A DNA stretch of 64,000 nt, from NCBI GenBank assembly GCA_019321725.1, contig CM033107.1, positions 12,639,445 to 12,703,444 of the forward strand. The letters are read 5' to 3'. The notes under the pieces were generated by a model that worked only from the letters and a program-made list of their open reading frames with translations, had not been told where the DNA came from and searched no databases. Of the stretch, positions 11,080-22,240 are shown in pieces. This stretch comes from Paulownia fortunei (lineage: Eukaryota > Streptophyta > Magnoliopsida > Lamiales > Paulowniaceae). Within the stretch, counting starts at the first letter, position 1; each line of letters begins with the position of its first letter. Position numbers and translations under genes: made by a program.

Positions 11080-12256
11080 CTAAGGTAAAACGAAGTTTTT
11101 GATCAAGGTGAAAAACTTTTATTAGGATGATCCATACCTATTCAACTATTGTTCTGATCAAATCTTTCGGAGACGCGTGCCTGACAATGAGAAAGTTAAT
11201 ATTCTTAATTTTTGTCATTTAGGAGCACGTGGTGGTCACTTTTTGGTTAAGAAAATTGTTGCAAAGATCTTAGAATGTGGATTTTATTTGCCAACTCTTT
11301 TCAAATACACTTACATGTTTTGCAAAAATTGTGAAAATTGTCAAAAGTTAGGATCCATTTCAAACAAAACATGATGCCTCTACACCCCATCTTAGTGATT
11401 GAAATATTTGACTGTTGGGTTATTGATTTCATTGGACCATTTCCATTATTATTTGATTTTAATTGCATATTGGTCACTATATATTATGTCTCAAAATGGA
11501 TCGGGGCAATTCCCTGTCGAAACAATGATCACAAAATAGTGATAAAATTATTGAAATAAAATATTTTAAGTCGATTTGGAATTCCTTGATCCATTATCAA
11601 TGATGGGGGAAAATATTTTTGTAACAAAGTTTTTAGAACTTTAATCAGGAAATATGAAATCATACAGAAAGTTGAAATTCCTTATCACCCTCATACAAAT
11701 GGATAAGTTGAACTTGTAAATATTGAGATAAATAAAATTTTGGAAAAGACAGTTAACCTAAATCGTAAATATTGGTCTCTTAGACTTACTGATATACTTT
11801 GTACATATAGAACTGCATTTAAAACATCATTAGACATGTTTTCTTATAGGATAGTTATGAAAAACCTTGTCATTTATTTCTTGAACTTGAATATAAAGCT
11901 TATTAAGCAATCAAACTGTTTAACTTCAACCTTGATGAATCTTCAAAATTATGCATATTGCAATTAATGAACTTCAAGAATTGAGAAATGATGCATATGA
12001 AAATTATAAAATTCATAAAGCAAGAATCAAAGAATTTGATGATAATAAAATTTCAAGAAAAACATATGAGGTTGGTCAAAAGGTTTATTTTATAATTCTC
12101 GATTCCATTTATTTATTAGAAAATTAAGATCAAGGTGAGTGGTCCTTTTGTTGCAAAAGAGGTGTATCCTTGTGGGGCGATTGACATTGAAAATCCTAAA
12201 AATGGTAATGTATTCAAAGTAAATGGACAAACATTTAAATTATTTCTAGAAAATTA
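11080..12256 (+). pseudogene. L2 integrase
   Basis: The zinc-binding HHCC segment is at 11190-11350 ('CHLGARGGHF', 'FCKNCENCQKLG'). The core has 'CWVIDFIGPF' with its catalytic Asp, 'IINDGGKYFCNKVF' and 'PYHPHTNG' followed by a TAA stop (Gln expected) and 'VELVNIEI' with the catalytic Glu. 'RKYWSLRLTDIL' follows. The C-terminal domain (12110-12256) has 'LRSRWSGPF'-type and 'NVFKVNGQ' blocks. The D,D,E residues survive but several stops and frameshifts interrupt the frame. Confidence 0.8.
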
Positions 12257-12509
12257 ATTTTTACAAGAGGAAATTCTTTATCTTTCTAACCCTTGATATG
12301 ATTAGTATGTGTATATATATACATATTTTCTCTAACTTTATTTGTTTTGTAGGCTTTTTTCTTTTATTTGTTTCTTTTTTTTCCCAATTAAGTGGCGAAT
12401 AATAGTATTTCGTGGCTATTGAAGTTGGATTTATCAGTTTCCTAAACAAATGAAACCTTTATACAAAGTTTTTCTCTTTTTCTCATTCTCTTTTCTTATT
12501 CTTTTCAAA

Positions 12510-13150
12510 ATGGATGATATTTTTCTAACTCTGAAGAAACGATTTCCTTTCCCTCATAAGAATATAATTTTAAAAATTTATAAAACCAGGATTGAAAGAT
12601 TAAGGATGCTGATACACAAGGCATCCCAGGGGACATACAATGGATAATTAAAGCAAAGGTAAGAGTAGCAGGTGAGTTTTCACATGAGTTTTCAAACTTG
12701 CTTACTAGATACATGCTAGATTTTGATAAAAACACATATTCAAAAAAACAAAGGGCAAAAAAAGTGCAAGTTTATGAGAAATATGTTCGATGGACTTGCA
12801 ACACAAAGTGTCGTTCCTTAGGAATGATTTCTAAAAATCTAGAAGATAAAATTCAATTCATTATGGATGGACTGAGTAATGAATCTTTAGATAACATTAT
12901 ATTGACTCTTGAGACGCATTCATATGGATTAGTACAACGTGCAATTCTTGATTTATAAAATTACTTGTGGGATGAATATGAGCGTTATAGTCTTTGAAAT
13001 GTGACATTAAAAGACCTTATTTGCCAGTTTATAAGAAAATAGGATGAGAAACATGTCATCAACCCATAAAGGGCATTTAAGCCGTTACTGAATGTAAAAC
13101 CAGAGGAAGATGTGAGTCATAGTCACAACTACATGTACATTCATATGTAA
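12510..13150 (+). pseudogene. ORFX (L2): unrecognised extra ORF after integrase
   Basis: I do not recognise this protein. It lies where Athila elements carry their env-like ORF, about 250 bp after the integrase end. The start chosen is the ATG at 12510, which L3 shares in the same context (58074). Readable blocks, matched in L3, are 'LTLKKRFPF', 'NIILKIYKTRIERLRML' (basic, probably helical), 'NTYSKKQRAKKVQVYEKYV', 'RWTCNTKCRSLGMI', 'LDNIILTLETHSYGLVQ', 'LKDLICQFIRK' and 'FKPLLNVKPEEDVSH'. It ends at TAA 13148-13150, giving about 210 codons if the frameshifts are ignored. I see no clear transmembrane segment after this start. Conservation between two diverged copies implies it was once coding. 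Confidence 0.6.
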
Positions 13151-13237
13151 GTAGCAAATTTTCAGATTTTGTGTCCTTATTTTTAACCTTTATAACAAAA
13201 AAAAGATGTGCAATTAATGCATTCCCTGTTCACACCC

Positions 13238-13247
13238 CAATAAATAG
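13238..13247 (+). promoter_or_regulatory. Conserved TATA-like box upstream of LOG (L2)
   Basis: CAATAAATAG, 68-77 bp before the LOG ATG at 13315, within a spacer conserved with L1 and L3. It could drive the captured gene separately from the LTR promoter; this is unproven. Confidence 0.35.
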
Positions 13248-13314
13248 TACCATATTTACTCCATTTTTGCACAACCCACTTTCAAAAAAATAAAAAGAGA
13301 AAAAATGGAAAGGT

Positions 13315-13937
13315 CTTCGCAAGTTCAATTGTATTTGTATATTCTGTGGAACTAATCTAGAAAAAAAATAGTGAGTTTATAGGGGTAGCCAATAACCTTG
13401 GTAGAACTTTAGCAGAAAAAAAAATTCATTTAGTGTATGGGGAGGTAGTCTGGGGTTAATAGGGAGTATTGCTACTTCTGCTCCTGTAAGACGAGTCAAA
13501 GGTTTAGGGGTTATCCCAAAACCTTTAACAATACAAAATATCACAAGTATAACCATTGAAAATGAGTTAAACGTGTCACATATTCAGGATAGAATGCCTA
13601 ATATGTTAAACAATATGGATGCATTCATCATTCTACCTGGCGGTTTTAGTACATTGGAGGAATTATTTTAAGTTGTCTCTTGAGCACAACTCAACATTCA
13701 CCAAAACCCTATAGGAATTCTTAATGTTAATAGATTTTTTCTTAGTTTGCTATCTTTTGTAGATTATGCTGTAAAAAAAGTTTTATTTCACCGTATGCGA
13801 GATGCATTCTTATTTATGCTTCAACACCTGACCAACTGATTGATCAATTTTTAGAATGTGCCAGAAATCTAATCCAGCATTGACTCGTGTGGATTGGTCC
13901 AACAAGGACAATGGTGAATTTGACTCTTAGCCTGTGA
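13315..13937 (+). pseudogene. LOG-like gene copy in L2, broken
   Basis: A cytokinin-activating LOG-family sequence with no introns. From the ATG at 13315 a one-base shift follows almost at once; the true frame then gives 'KFNCICIFCGTN', 'GVANNLGRTLAEK', 'HIQDRMPNMLNNMDAF' and 'ILPGGFSTLEELF'. Canonical LOGs have PGGxGTxxE; here Gly is replaced by Ser, while Thr and both Glu remain. The Arg in HIQDR occupies the place of the conserved Arg in the LOG 'MHxRK' motif, so this copy keeps it, whereas L1 and L3 have Lys. In-frame stops follow at the expected Gln and Trp positions (about 13670-13683). The C-terminus keeps 'VDWSN' and ends at TGA 13935-13937. Confidence 0.8.
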
Positions 13938-15641
13938 TATTTATCATTAATGGTTTTAACTAATAGTGTATATATTGTGTTGTTTCAACTTTATTTTCTA
14001 ATAAGTCAAATTTCAGGTAATATATTCTAAACTCTACTTTCCTATCTATTTTCGATATAGGGAATAATATCTAGATTAAATTGGGGGATAAGATAGTTGA
14101 TATCATGTATTGGGTGTTCAATGTGTGTTTTTCTAGTTTTTTATTTTTTAAAAAAACAAATAAAAAAAATTCAAGTATGTGTGGTAGAGTAAAGGGTTGT
14201 AACACTCTTAAGATGTACCCCTATTTCTTTTTGCATAACATGAAAAGTTTGTGAAGTATTTTTAACAACAGTTTGTGAATTGTTAATTTTTTTTAAGTCG
14301 TATAAGATCTTCCAATTTCAATAATTAAAATTAAGCAAGGATAATATAGTTTGATTGATGATGGTTGTTGTTTTGGTTAATATATTTTTGTTGTAATTAT
14401 ACTTAAAAAAAATTATTCAAATAGTTATATTATTTAGTGTGGAGACAAGCATGTCAAAATAGGTTGTTCTTATGCCCTCGCTTTAATCATCACTTGGATT
14501 TTGACATCAAGGGGTTGAGTGTTAGAACTTTTTCTTTTGGTCTATCAAAGTGAATGACTGATTGAGCACCACTTGAAAAATGATTAAGGTATTAGGTTAT
14601 CTAGTACCATGGCCAAATTAGTTTATTCCCCATGTGATGTTCCAAGAGAACATTCCCCCATAGTGAGCCATTTTGAGTTTTTCAATAAACAAGCAATTTT
14701 TTGGTAATCATATCTTCTTGGCTAACCTAAATACCCTATTATCCTACCCTTGTTCTAAAAATGATTTGGAGTTTAAGAGAAATTCCATTGACAAGGTGAG
14801 GTTGCAAAAGAAATTTAGGTTAAAATAGAAGATAAGTGTGAGGGAGTTTTTCTTCTAAAAAAAAGAAAAAAAATATTGCAAAGTGTTAAAAATAATACAA
14901 GTTGCAATTAAAAATGAGATGTTGCAAAATCAATAAGAATGATGAAGGGGAGCCCAATTCAATAATAATAGGCCTCGGTGTTGAAATTTGTCAAGTATGA
15001 GAATTCTTTATTGATAAACTCTATATCTCTAAACTATTGAATTCTTCATTAAATTCTCCAAATCAAGTTTTTAGAACCATTTTTACATCCTATCATTATT
15101 TTTTTAGCCACATCACTACTCTTCGGCCCATTATAACCTTTGTTGAAAATCTTTTGATTTTGTGTGGTGCCTACGGTGTAGTGGTGATTTGTACAAAAAG
15201 AAGAGCCTATAATGTTTAACTCTTCTATTAGAGATTGGGTGATGGTTTTTGTGAGGTTCTATGGAAATTCACTTGTTTGAAGCATATAATATATGGTTTC
15301 GTCACTGTTGATATTAACTATTCAAACACACACACACACATTTGAGTATGTTTATTATGCAAATATATTGACTTTTGAATGATTAAGGGTTAGATTCAAC
15401 ATTTATTTGATTTTATTTCTATATTACTTTGTTGCTTCCTAAGAATAATGGTTGGAAGTTAGTTATCATAGGTGTTTGTGGGTATCACCACTGTTAACCC
15501 TCACGAGACTATATCTCATCCTCTAAGGGCTACTTAGGGGTTTAAAGATTTATTGCATAAGATAAATGCAATCGTGATTTTCTATGAAAGTAGATTAGTT
15601 TAGGTTTATTTTAGACTTGCTTGAGGACGAGCAAGGGTTAA
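13938..15641 (+). other. L2 3' untranslated region
   Basis: This is about 1.7 kb of non-coding sequence between LOG and the polypurine tract, homologous in reverse to L3 54999-56646. It contains a short (CA)n run at about 15328-15341. The block 'CTTGCTTGAGGACGAGCAAG' (about 15617-15636), just before the PPT, is a hallmark of Athila/Tat 3' ends. I see no further gene. Confidence 0.6.
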
Positions 15642-15654
15642 GTGTGGGGGAATT
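15642..15654 (+). other. Polypurine tract of L2
   Basis: GTGTGGGGGAATT immediately precedes the 3' LTR start (TGATAATTGC). It is the plus-strand priming site of Athila/Tat elements. Confidence 0.8.
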
Positions 15655-16399
15655 TGATAATTGCATATTTTGACATATTTTTGTACCAAATCCTTTATAC
15701 TTTTCTTTATTTATTCTTGGTAGTATTAAAGTTTTATTAACATTTTTCTTAGGAAATCAATGAACAAAAAAAGAGAAAAAAGAGAAAAAATAAAACCAAA
15801 GAAAACAACACATTTCGTGAGCAAGTTGTGAGTTAATATTTCATTAGATTAAAAAAACATCACAATTAGCATCATGTGTAGATCAAAGTATATGCAAGAA
15901 ATCACTTAAACATTATAAGTAATTGTTGGACTTGCATTAAATTCAAAATAAACAAATTTTCAAATTTGTGCAGTTTTCATATTTTGCACATAACTCCATC
16001 TTTAAAAGCCTTATAAACCTGATCTTATTTTATTTGAAAGTCAAGAGATGAATTACAACTTTACCATTGGAAACTCAGCTCAATTGAACTTTGATTATAG
16101 CAGAAAATTTGTCTAAGTATGTGTATTGAAAATGATCTATCTATACTGACATATTTCCTTAAATAAAGCGTAACTTTCTCCCTAATAGTTGGAATTAGGT
16201 GATTCAAGTTGGAAAATGAACTAACAGAAAATCTACAACTTTCATTTAAATCACTTTTCTAAATCCAGTTGATTGCATGGATATAAATGTGTGAAAATAT
16301 TCGGATCTAAAAAACACATGTCAATTTATAGCACATTTGAAGTTAATTTGGACTACATTAGGAGTGAATTTGGAGATGCCAATTTAGGCACTCTTCTAA

Positions 16400-16407
16400 T
16401 ATAAATA
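16400..16407 (+). promoter_or_regulatory. LTR TATA box (L2)
   Basis: TATAAATA followed by AGGG, at the same relative place as CTATAAAT in the L3 LTR (54174-54183, minus) and TATAAATA in the partial LTR (29405-29412). Confidence 0.55.
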
Positions 16408-16672
16408 AGGGCTTTTAGATGGCATTCAAAATACATAAAAACCTTAGAGGAGAAAAGAAAGTTTTGTTGTTCTCTTTCTTTATGATAAGTTTTCTAATAG
16501 TAATGTAAGTTTTCTTCGATTTTTAGTCTTTTCTACTTTCATTGTTTCTTTCTAAATTTTATTTAGCTGAGAAGAAAGGGTGAACCTCATGAGGAAGGAA
16601 AATGAATGATTATAAAGGTGCATAATATTCAGGTGTGTTACATTATTATTTTAATTTTTGATTGAAACCCTC

Positions 16673-17030
16673 CTTGTTTTGTGGTGATTCTTGATTTGTT
16701 TATCTTCAATGACATAACAAATAATTGGGTTCATTTAGCTTATTGTACAGTTCTACCCCATCGACTACTAATGTAAAACCTTGAGTTATTGTAGACAAAG
16801 GTGTGCATAAATACTAGATCCTATAAATAAGTGTTGCGGTTCAAACATTTCTTGTTTTGTGGTGATTCTTGATTTATGTATCTCTGATGGAATAACAAAT
16901 ACTTAGGTTCATTTAGCTTATTGTACGGTTCTACCCCATCGACTGCTAACTTGAAACCTTGATTTGTTATAGACAAAGGTGTGCATATATACTTGATCGC
17001 ATAAACAAGTATTATCGTTAAAAGATAATT
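16673..17030 (+). repeat. Tandem duplication, period about 178 bp, inside the L2 LTR
   Basis: Two units, 16673-16850 and 16851-17030, begin CTTGTTTTGTGGTGATTCTT and share 'CATTTAGCTTATTGTAC' and 'CTACCCCATCGACT'. The L3 LTR has only one unit (about 53700-53890, reversed). The duplication lies in the U5 half, downstream of the TATA box. Confidence 0.8.
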
Positions 17031-17359
17031 TACACATAGTAAGACAATATCATGTTTACCTTAATGCATGAGTTATTTGATAACATCTTCCCATTGGAAC
17101 CTTCATTATATATGGATTTGACATTTAAAAGAGCTAAAAAAATAAATAATAGTTCCTCTATTCAAAACTCAACAGCGGATCCCTAATCTTTAGTTATAGC
17201 ATAAATTTTTCTTTATATTCTAAACCACATAAAGTCTATCGTTTTAGAAATATAATCCTGAAACTTCAAATAATTTCCCTATAGATCAACCTCAGAATCC
17301 TGAGAAATTTATTACTTGACACAAATTGCACTTGAGTTTGCAAACTTAAAATTGTATCA

Positions 17360-19074
17360 GGCATTATTAACAGGTTTTCATAAACAAAAAGTAAATTAAA
17401 GGGTGATATGTTTGTTACCCTTTTTTCAAACTATTCGATTTGATGCAATGCTTGAGGTAATTAATTGTTGGATGGTTGCAAGGCTTTCACTAAAGTAGTC
17501 CACACGTCCTCCTTCTAAAGCAATCCACACTTGGACTAGAATAACCAAAAATAAAAGAACTTGCTAGTGTTTTATATTTCTTTTCTAGCCTATAATGGAG
17601 TATACGGTAATCTTTAATCCAATTGGTGGAATTAAAGATTGTGTGCATATTATGATTGTTCTTAATCCAACTAGTAGAAGAAGAACAATATCATACACTT
17701 GGATGTGGAAGAGAAGAAAAGAGAGAAGAAGAGAGAAGCAAAATAATTTTTTTCTTTTCTCTTTTGTGATGGTCGAAAAATTGAGAGTGCTAGCAGAGGA
17801 TTTTGTCTTCAATTTTTATATTTATATGGAGGCTACAAGAATTAAGTAATCCCTAATTTTAGCCTACATGTTGAATTAGTTGTTTGAAAAATCTAACTTT
17901 CCTAACAAACCAAATTCATATTAATCTAAAATCCCTTCCTCTCTTAATCTCAAGTGGCCGAAAATTAGGCCTAAGATGGTCTTGAATTTTTGGCCTCTCC
18001 CCTATTCCACATTCATTGAATTTGTCTCATAAATCCAACCTTAATATCTTATATCAATTAAATAAGAATAACTATTTTCCTATTTAATTTATTTCTTTTA
18101 ACATTCCAAGTGGGCTTCTACTAATGAGCCATTTTAAGTTGGGCTTGGACTTTATCAAACACATTAATTAATTCAATTAATTAATTAGTCTAAGTTCAAT
18201 TAATTGATTCAATCAATTAATTAATTTACTCCACTTTGGATTCCCAGTCTTGTTAAGTCTATTTAAATAATCGTATTACTTAATTGAATTATTAACTCAA
18301 CTAATTTGAATTAATTTAATCCTAAATTAATTAATTCAATTAATTAATTAATTAATTATATCCAATATTGGAATTAATTTATTCATTTTAAATTATGTGT
18401 GACCCTTTAGGTTCACTACTAAGCTAGTAGGGCTTGCAACATTTATAACTCATGAATAATAATTATTTCGATTAATTAATCCATTGGAAATTAACTCTTT
18501 CATTCCAAGAACCTCACTATCCATGAAAATATATAGCAAGTAATCATATCAAACTAGTCATACGTGAAATAGCAAGCAAGCCAATTTAAATTAAGAATAT
18601 CATGCGCGTAAGGTCCTTTGGTTAACTAATCTCCCAATTGAGTTTAGGGTATGGATCAAAGTCAAAAGCCTAATTGACTCAATAACTATAATTTTATTTC
18701 AAGTTCTAGTGACTCTTGATGAATCATCAGAAACCTTTTTTGTTATTCATCATATCTTGGACAAGAATTTCAGAGTCACGAACTATGAAAATATCGGATA
18801 TTCACTTGTTCTACTAGACAAGTGATAGATCCTTTATTGGCCACTCATGAACCTCCCACACGTGTAGATGCAAAGCCCAATGTAATGCTTTTGTGATTGT
18901 CAAGCAATCAGAGAATGCATCAAAGTAAGACAAGACACGTACAAGGTTACTATGGTGCCTTAAATCAAAGAACTAGTCACGCACTATCGTAACATAAAAA
19001 TTCTGAATTAGAAAAAATAGATTTTCCAACTAAGAATTTATTACAGGTTAATTCAGTGCACTTGTTCTCTAACA
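17360..19074 (-). repeat. 3' LTR of copia D (left, outer end lost)
   Basis: Homologous along its length to 23985-25679. On the minus strand it starts TGTTAGAGAACAAG at 19074. It includes an AT-rich inverted tract of TTAATTAA units (about 18160-18360). Its left edge is the junction with L2. Confidence 0.85.
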
Positions 19075-19460
19075 AGCACCCACACACATGCACTTGCATT
19101 ACTACACTAATGCCTATGGAATGAACATCCTCATCTTACGAGCATGCATCGTATGCCCAAGTCTTATTGGGCTATTTGATGTCAAATCTCAAAAAGCCCT
19201 TGACTCAAACTTATTTAAGACTTAGAGGCATATTCCATTATCGCCATCATATGCATGACCATGTCTCGTAGCAAAATTAGGTCTAAAGACTTTATCTAAT
19301 ACGCAGAAAATAAATATAAAATATAAGATAAAGAAAGTGTCATTTTATTAATATAATTCTCAATAAGATTGTTTTACAAATACAATGAACAAAGTACAAT
19401 ACACCCAATCTAATTGGGGCGCTAGGAATCTTACTCAAACATCCTACTTGTCCTAGCTCC
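19075..19460 (-). other. Copia D polypurine tract and 3' UTR
   Basis: On the minus strand the LTR is preceded by a GTGTGTGGGTGCT tract (19075-19090), a plausible polypurine tract. Right of it lies a non-coding block with ACGAGCATGCATCGTATG, repeated at 25680-26045. Confidence 0.6.
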
Positions 19461-19908
19461 AATTGCCCATGTACCTAAGGCCCATCTTCTCAAGATATCC
19501 ATTGAATACCTTATGTGTTAAGGGCTTAGTTAGTGGGTCTGGTATATTTTCTGTCAAAGCAACTCAATCCACAATGACATCGCATCTATCAGTGATCTTT
19601 CTGATCAAGTGGTATCATCTCATTATGTGCTTGTATCTTTGATGAGATCTTGGCTCCTTTGCTTATGTAATGGCCCCATCGTTATCTAAGTAAATCATTA
19701 TTGGATTAACAGAAAATGGAACTACACCCAACCGTTAAATGAAGTTTCTTATCCAAACAGCTTCTTTTGTTGCATCTGATACAGTAATATATCCAGCCTC
19801 AGTGGTAGAGTCTATGGTCGTTTCTTATTTAGAACTTTTCCAATTGACTGCACCACCATTCAGGGTGAATACTTTTCCAGACATGGACTTGGAGTTATCT
19901 ATATCAGA
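19461..19908 (-). pseudogene. Copia D RNase H domain
   Basis: The Ty1/copia RNase H region is readable on the minus strand: 'VFTLNGGAVNWKSSK', 'TTEAGYITVSDATKEAVWI', 'IYLDNDGAI', 'LTENIPDPLTKPLTHKVF'. The normal element-end sequence 'LEKMGLRYMGNW' is near 19460-19500. Several TAA/TGA codons interrupt it. Confidence 0.8.
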
Positions 19909-20990
19909 CTAAAAACTAGAGTCTATATATCCCTCAAGTTTTATTTCTCCATTATTATATACCGAAAAGATATCTTTAGTCTTTCTCAAGTATTTAAGAA
20001 TTATGTTAACAACTTTCTTGTGTTCTTCACCTTGATTGGACTGATATCTGCTCATGACACTCGTAGTATATATATCAATCCTTGTACGTAACATTGCATA
20101 TATTATGCTCCCAATAGCGAAGGCATAAGTTATGCGAGTTATTTTTTTTCTCTCTTCAGGTGTCTTAGGAGATATAGCCTTAGAGAGTGAAATCCTATGG
20201 CTCATAGGCATGAATCCTCATTCGAATTCCTCCATGCTAAATCTTTTTAGCACTTTGTCTATGTATATAGATTGGGATAGTATGATCATCCTTCTAGTTC
20301 TATCTCTATAGATCTTTATCCCTAAGATAAATGATGCATAAATTCCTTCATGGAAAATTGTTTAGACAACCAAGTCCTCTATGACTGCAACATCCCTACA
20401 TCATTTTTAATGAGTAGAATGTCATCAACGTGAGCACAAAAAATATAACTACGCTTCCACTAACTTTCTTATAGACACATGGTTCATCCAGGTTTTTATG
20501 AAAGTAAAACATTTTGATTATTTCATCAAACCAGATGTTCCAACTCCTCAAAGCCTTCTGAGTCTATAAATAGAACTCTAGAACTTGTAAACCTTTTGCT
20601 CGTTCCTATTGGATATGAAGCTTTCTAGATGCTTCATATAGATATTTTACTTAATGTTTCCATTAGGGAAGGCGGTCTTCACATTCATTTGCCATATCTC
20701 ATAGTCATAATATGTAGATATGACTAGCAAAATCCTGATAGACTTAAGCATTTCCACTGGTGGAAAGGTTTCCACATAATTAATTTCTTACTTCTAAGTA
20801 TAACCTTTTTCAACAAGACGTGCTTTATAGATTGCTACCTCTCTATCTACTCCAAGATTTTGCTTGTAGACCCATTTACAACTAATGGGAATAGTTTCTT
20901 GTGGTGGCTCCACCAAGGTCCATACCTTGTTAGACTATATGGAGTCCATCTCGGATTGCATGGCTTGTCACCACTTCTGCAAGTCATTGT
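19909..20990 (-). pseudogene. Copia D reverse transcriptase
   Basis: A Ty1/copia RT. The end of the domain reads 'YAFAIGSIIYAMLRTRIDI', 'VVNIILKYLRKTKDIF' and 'LEGYIDSSF' (19909-20211). Upstream pieces include 'WKRSYIFCAHVDDILLI' (about 20400-20450), where the catalytic YVDD reads HVDD, 'KWVYKQNLGVDREVAIYKA' and 'RLVEKGYT' (about 20800-20900). It is fragmented by stops and frameshifts. Confidence 0.8.
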
Positions 20991-21530
20991 TAGGCATCAC
21001 CTCTCCATAGCTTCTTAGATCATTATATAAGGGGAGTCCCTCTTCTTTGTTCTCTAACAAAAAGCCGTACCTATTAGGTAACCTTGAGACCTTTTCGAAT
21101 CTTTGAAGAAGTTGTACCTTAGAGGGCCCAACATTAGTTGGTATATCATCTACTGCAATAGTTAGGACGTTCTGCAGTTCTTGAACTTCTTCAAGTTCTA
21201 TGACTTTTTCACTTCTCTTTGATAGAAATTATTTTTCAAGAAAGGTGGCATTCCTCAAAACAGTCATCTTTTATTCGGAGGCATCGTATAAATAGTATCC
21301 AATAGACTCCTTTGGATACGTTATAAACTTGCATAAGTTAGATGTCATATCTAACGTTTCTCCCACTTGCTACTTCTCGAAAGCAGCACACCCCCTTAAT
21401 ATTTATAGAAAGGTGTCTTATCACACCACATCTCATGTGATGTTTTGGGCACGGCTTTAGATGGCACCCTATTTAATAAATATACCTCATTTTCTAAGGT
21501 ATAGCCCCAGAATGAAAGAAGTAATGACCT
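20991..21530 (-). pseudogene. Copia D integrase C-terminal remnant
   Basis: Only the end of the integrase and the linker to RT remain: 'LLNRVPSKAVPKTSHEMW' (about 21430-21490) followed by low-similarity linker. It begins right after the gag zinc knuckle, so the protease, the GAG-pre-integrase domain and the D,D,E core are deleted. Confidence 0.7.
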
Positions 21531-22240
21531 ACAGTTTCTTTTCCAGTGCCCTGGTTTGCCGCAGTAATGACATTTGTCATTGGCTTATGAAGAAACCTTC
21601 TTGATACCGCCCTTTGCCTTTAGCTTATTGGGTTTGAAAGAAACCTTTCCTTTCCTTTTTTCTCTCTTGGTTGCAGTTATTGATTCGGAAGAGAATCCAA
21701 CAATCATGTCCAGCTTATCCTTTTTCATGATGGACTCAATTATCTTTAACATGTTCACAAGCTCAGAGAGACTAGTCTCCATGTTGTGAATGTTAAAGTT
21801 GACAACAAAGGTGTCAAATGAGGAAGACAAAGATTACAGCAGGTCCGAATAGAGTTCATTCTCCATAACGACTATAACGGATGCAAGCCTTTCAATGAGG
21901 GTTATCATCTTCAATCCATGGTCATGAACTGAAGAGCCCTCTTGTAGGTGAGGAGGGTCCCATAAGCAGTATCTTGGTCTTTGTTCTACCTTTGAAGCTC
22001 ATTTGACATTGATACCAACATATAAGATCGAGCCTGTAAAGTGTCATCAACAAGATGCAGATAATCTACATAAGCCTCTAAAGTACTATCCTCTAGAGGA
22101 ACCGAAGGAGGTATGGTGTCGAGGATATAGGCTCTCTTTTCAGATTGCAGGATTATCTTAAGGTTTCTTAGCCAATCAACAAAGTTTGGCCCAGTTAATT
22201 TATTTTGCTCAATGATTGTTGCTAATGGATTCTTTGGCAT
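21531..22240 (-). pseudogene. Copia D gag with CCHC zinc knuckle
   Basis: Gag starts at ATG 22240 with 'MPKNPLATIIEQNKLTGPNF', then 'VDWLRNLKIILQSEKRAYIL', typical of copia gag (UBN2/DUF4219-like). 'LVSMSNELQR', a hinge and 'FVVNFNIHNMETSLSELV' follow. Near the C-terminus 'CHYCGKPGHWKRNC' (about 21530-21575) is a complete CX2CX4HX4C nucleocapsid knuckle. It is broken by a TGA/TAA cluster around 21830-21985. Plus-strand relatives lie at 26550 and 28019. Confidence 0.85.

Larger units (their letters stand above)
8205..17359 (+). mobile_element. L2: 5'-truncated Athila-like retrotransposon carrying ORFX and a LOG-like gene
   Basis: The order on the plus strand is gag tail, protease, RT, RNase H, integrase, ORFX, LOG-like gene, 3' UTR of about 1.7 kb, polypurine tract and 3' LTR. 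The 5' LTR, primer site and most of gag are missing, cut at 8205 where L1 begins on the other strand. The right end (TATCA at 17359) abuts a copy of copia LTR D, whose uninterrupted equivalent can be seen at about 23985. L2 therefore inserted into that LTR. All its genes are broken. Confidence 0.85.
15655..17359 (+). repeat. 3' LTR of L2
   Basis: About 1.7 kb from TGATAATTGCATATTTTGAC to TATCA, homologous to the L3 LTR (53342-54983, reversed) and the partial LTR at 28633. A TATA box (TATAAATA) is at 16400-16407, roughly mid-LTR, which would place the R start shortly after it. A tandem duplication of about 178 bp (16673-17030) makes it longer than the L3 LTR. Confidence 0.85.

Noticed and set aside
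18160..18360. TTAATTAA-rich inverted tract as an independent MITE
   Set aside because: It is present at the same place in both copia D LTRs, so it is part of the LTR.
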